This document shows, one piece after another, positions 62,568 to 64,000 of a DNA stretch of 64,000 bases. This DNA comes from CAYPGJ01 sp964638515 (GTDB taxonomy: Bacteria > Planctomycetota > Phycisphaerae > Phycisphaerales > UBA1924). Where the stretch lies: NCBI GenBank assembly GCA_964638515.1, contig CAZWZL010000004.1, positions 1-64,000 on the forward strand, in the 5' to 3' direction. A program made the position numbers and the translations under genes. The first letter of the stretch is position 1; each line of letters starts with the position of its first letter. The notes under the pieces are model-generated. The model was not told the origin of the DNA. It made no database searches and was given only the letters and a program-made list of their open reading frames with translations.

Positions 62568-64000
62568 TCACCGCATCGCCTCGGACGAGCCGACGCTTTT
62601 CGGAGACGTCTCGTTCGCGCGCCGCCAGTAATGCACGCCCCAGATCAGCGAGACGACAATCCACCACATCCGCGCGCAATCGGGGTTTCGGATGTAAAAG
62701 CTCGCCAGCCCATCCACCATGATCGCTCCGAACCCGCACAGGCTCCCGATGTTGATCGCGTAGAGGAGGTCGCTCCGCGTGCGCAGATTGCGGATGCCGA
62801 TGACGAACACGTGCACGTGCATGCCGAGGAACAATGTCAGCCCGATGGCGCCCTGCTCGACCCATGTGAGCGCGTAGACGTTGTGCACGACGGGCCAGTA
62901 ATCCCCGTAGTCCCGCTGCAGCCCTGCCGTGCTCCCCTGGGGGGTGTAGGGCGCCTGCACGAACACGTAGTTGTTCAGCCCGAATCCGAGCAGCGGCTTT
63001 TCCTGGATCATCAGCCACGCCGTTTCGAGCCACTCGACGCGCGCGCTGACGGCCCCCGGATCGCTGCGAAACACGCGCTTCGAGATGGGCCCCGAGAACG
63101 CCAGCAGCATCAGCACTCCGCCCATGACTATGCCTGCTCGAAGCAGCGTGTAGCGTTCGCGCATCCGTCGATGAAACCACGTCAGCAGCACGACCGCGCT
63201 CGCGCCCGCCGCGAATGCGACCCAGCCCGCACGGGACAGCGTCGCCACCAGCGCCGCTTCGCCCAGCACGATCGTGAGGCCGATGAGCGCCTTCACGGGC
63301 ACCGACAATCGAACAAACAGCATGGCGATCGCGATGGGAAGCAGCAGGGCCAGGTACGCGGCGAGCAGATTGGCGTGCCCGATGAGTGCGCCGACCCGGT
63401 ACACGGCTTCACCATGCTGCAGCGTTGCTCGGGACAGGAAATCGACCGTTTCCTCGCTTGCCTCGCCCAAGGCCTGCAGCCCGAGCCGGATATTCAGGGT
63501 GTACTGCAGGATTCCGATGACGGACTCGAGCAGCACTCCGGCCAGCAGCGCGAGCGCGGCGTGAAAAAACTGACGCTCGCGCACGACCTCGTTTACAAGC
63601 ACGAACATCAGAAGCAGCGACTTGAGAATGCGAAACACCTCGTGCGCCGCCGGGGTCCGCAGGGGGCCCAGGCCGATCGTTACCGCGCCCATCCCCGCCA
63701 TGGCGAGCCACCAGAGCATCACGCCTGGAAACCGCATCCGCGGCCGCCGGTTCTGGAGCACATCGCGCACGAGGAAGTACACTAGCGCAAGCACAAAGAA
63801 GTCCACAAGCTCGATTCGAAACGCCGCCTCGCCCCCCATGTGCGGCACGATCATGAATCGCTTGCTCAAGTCGAGCGGAGCCGTCAGCAGCAAGCCCCAT
63901 AGGCATGACAGCCTCGGATTCCCCGAGAGCAGCACGCCCACCACACCCAGCACGCCCGCCAGCACCGTGAACCCGATGAGGCGAGAGGAATGCAGCGTGG
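62568..64000 (-). CDS. O-antigen ligase/polymerase family membrane protein (5' end outside window)
   Basis: The frame is open through to the window edge, so the start lies beyond 64000. At least 477 residues with about ten membrane helices are visible. Wzy_C-type features include TLSRAGWVAFAAG and the periplasmic-loop segment KPLLGFGLNNYVFVQ, with His in VVHNVYALTWVEQGAIGL. Such proteins polymerise or ligate lipid-linked glycans. Together with Wzx it supports a Wzx/Wzy-type locus. Confidence 0.85.
   Translation of the reverse strand, partial: TLHSSRLIGFTVLAGVLGVVGVLLSGNPRLSCLWGLLLTAPLDLSKRFMIVPHMGGEAAFRIELVDFFVLALVYFLVRDVLQNRRPRMRFPGVMLWWLAMAGMGAVTIGLGPLRTPAAHEVFRILKSLLLMFVLVNEVVRERQFFHAALALLAGVLLESVIGILQYTLNIRLGLQALGEASEETVDFLSRATLQHGEAVYRVGALIGHANLLAAYLALLLPIAIAMLFVRLSVPVKALIGLTIVLGEAALVATLSRAGWVAFAAGASAVVLLTWFHRRMRERYTLLRAGIVMGGVLMLLAFSGPISKRVFRSDPGAVSARVEWLETAWLMIQEKPLLGFGLNNYVFVQAPYTPQGSTAGLQRDYGDYWPVVHNVYALTWVEQGAIGLTLFLGMHVHVFVIGIRNLRTRSDLLYAINIGSLCGFGAIMVDGLASFYIRNPDCARMWWIVVSLIWGVHYWRRANETSPKSVGSSEAMR

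Noticed and set aside
61317..63785. Long plus-strand frame opposite the flippase and ligase
   Set aside because: Composition is Gln/Arg/His-rich with no domain; opposite strand encodes clear membrane proteins.

Overview
The window is GC-rich, gene-dense bacterial chromosomal DNA. The gene content points to a diderm bacterium, most likely Planctomycetota and probably a Phycisphaerae-type lineage. The evidence is a fused SecD-SecF, an LptD-like barrel, Kdo transferase, MlaF/MlaD, TolQ/TolR-type proteins, OmpA-like lipoproteins, a PEP-CTERM-like protein, and a rhomboid and a site-2 protease sharing a C-terminal tail. The lineage is inferred from gene style, not from a marker tree. A run of exactly 100 N at 42136-42235 shows this is a scaffolded assembly.

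Layout. 0-7 kb: the end of an unknown gene, a small zinc ribbon, purA, crcB/fluC, a homogentisate dioxygenase-family gene and a large lptD-like gene. 7-10.5 kb (minus): rplU, a QueC-like protein with a degraded ATP motif, and a secreted S41 protease. 11-18 kb (plus): elbB-like, a FlgI/HEAT lipoprotein and smc. 18-26.6 kb (minus): a LysM protein, secDF, yajC and tgt (the classic tgt-yajC-secD-secF cluster), a rhomboid protease, a site-2 protease and a NUDIX hydrolase. 26.6-38.6 kb (plus): mlaF, mlaD, xseA, xseB, an enlarged prepilin peptidase, two OmpA-type lipoproteins, recG, an HTH protein overlapping a small unknown gene, polX and a Fur-like regulator. 38.7-40.5 kb (minus): an exbB/tolQ-exbD-exbD operon. 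40.9-42.8 kb (plus): a membrane TPR protein made of near-identical 120-bp repeats and interrupted by the assembly gap. 43-46.1 kb (minus): tRNA-Val, kdtA, thiL and a tsaE-yacG fusion linked by ATGA overlaps.

46.3-64 kb is a surface-polysaccharide locus. It contains a PEP-CTERM-like protein, a nucleotide-sugar epimerase/decarboxylase, a C-methyltransferase, a sugar cupin, two hexapeptide acyltransferases, a polyprenyl-phosphate sugar transferase, a cytochrome P450, several glycosyltransferases, a DegT-type aminotransferase, a glycosyltransferase-methyltransferase fusion, a tiny CBS-like protein, a Wzx-type flippase and an O-antigen ligase/polymerase running off the end. Together these could make, decorate, flip and polymerise a lipid-linked glycan by a Wzx/Wzy-type route.

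No prophage, CRISPR array or insertion sequence was found, and I did not find a clear undescribed defence system. The features most worth following are the TsaE-YacG fusion, the homogenised TPR repeat gene with its collapsed gap, the protease pair with a shared tail, the FlgI-HEAT lipoprotein without flagellar genes, the giant-loop prepilin peptidase, the apparent non-ATG start of kdtA, and the P450 inside the glycan locus.
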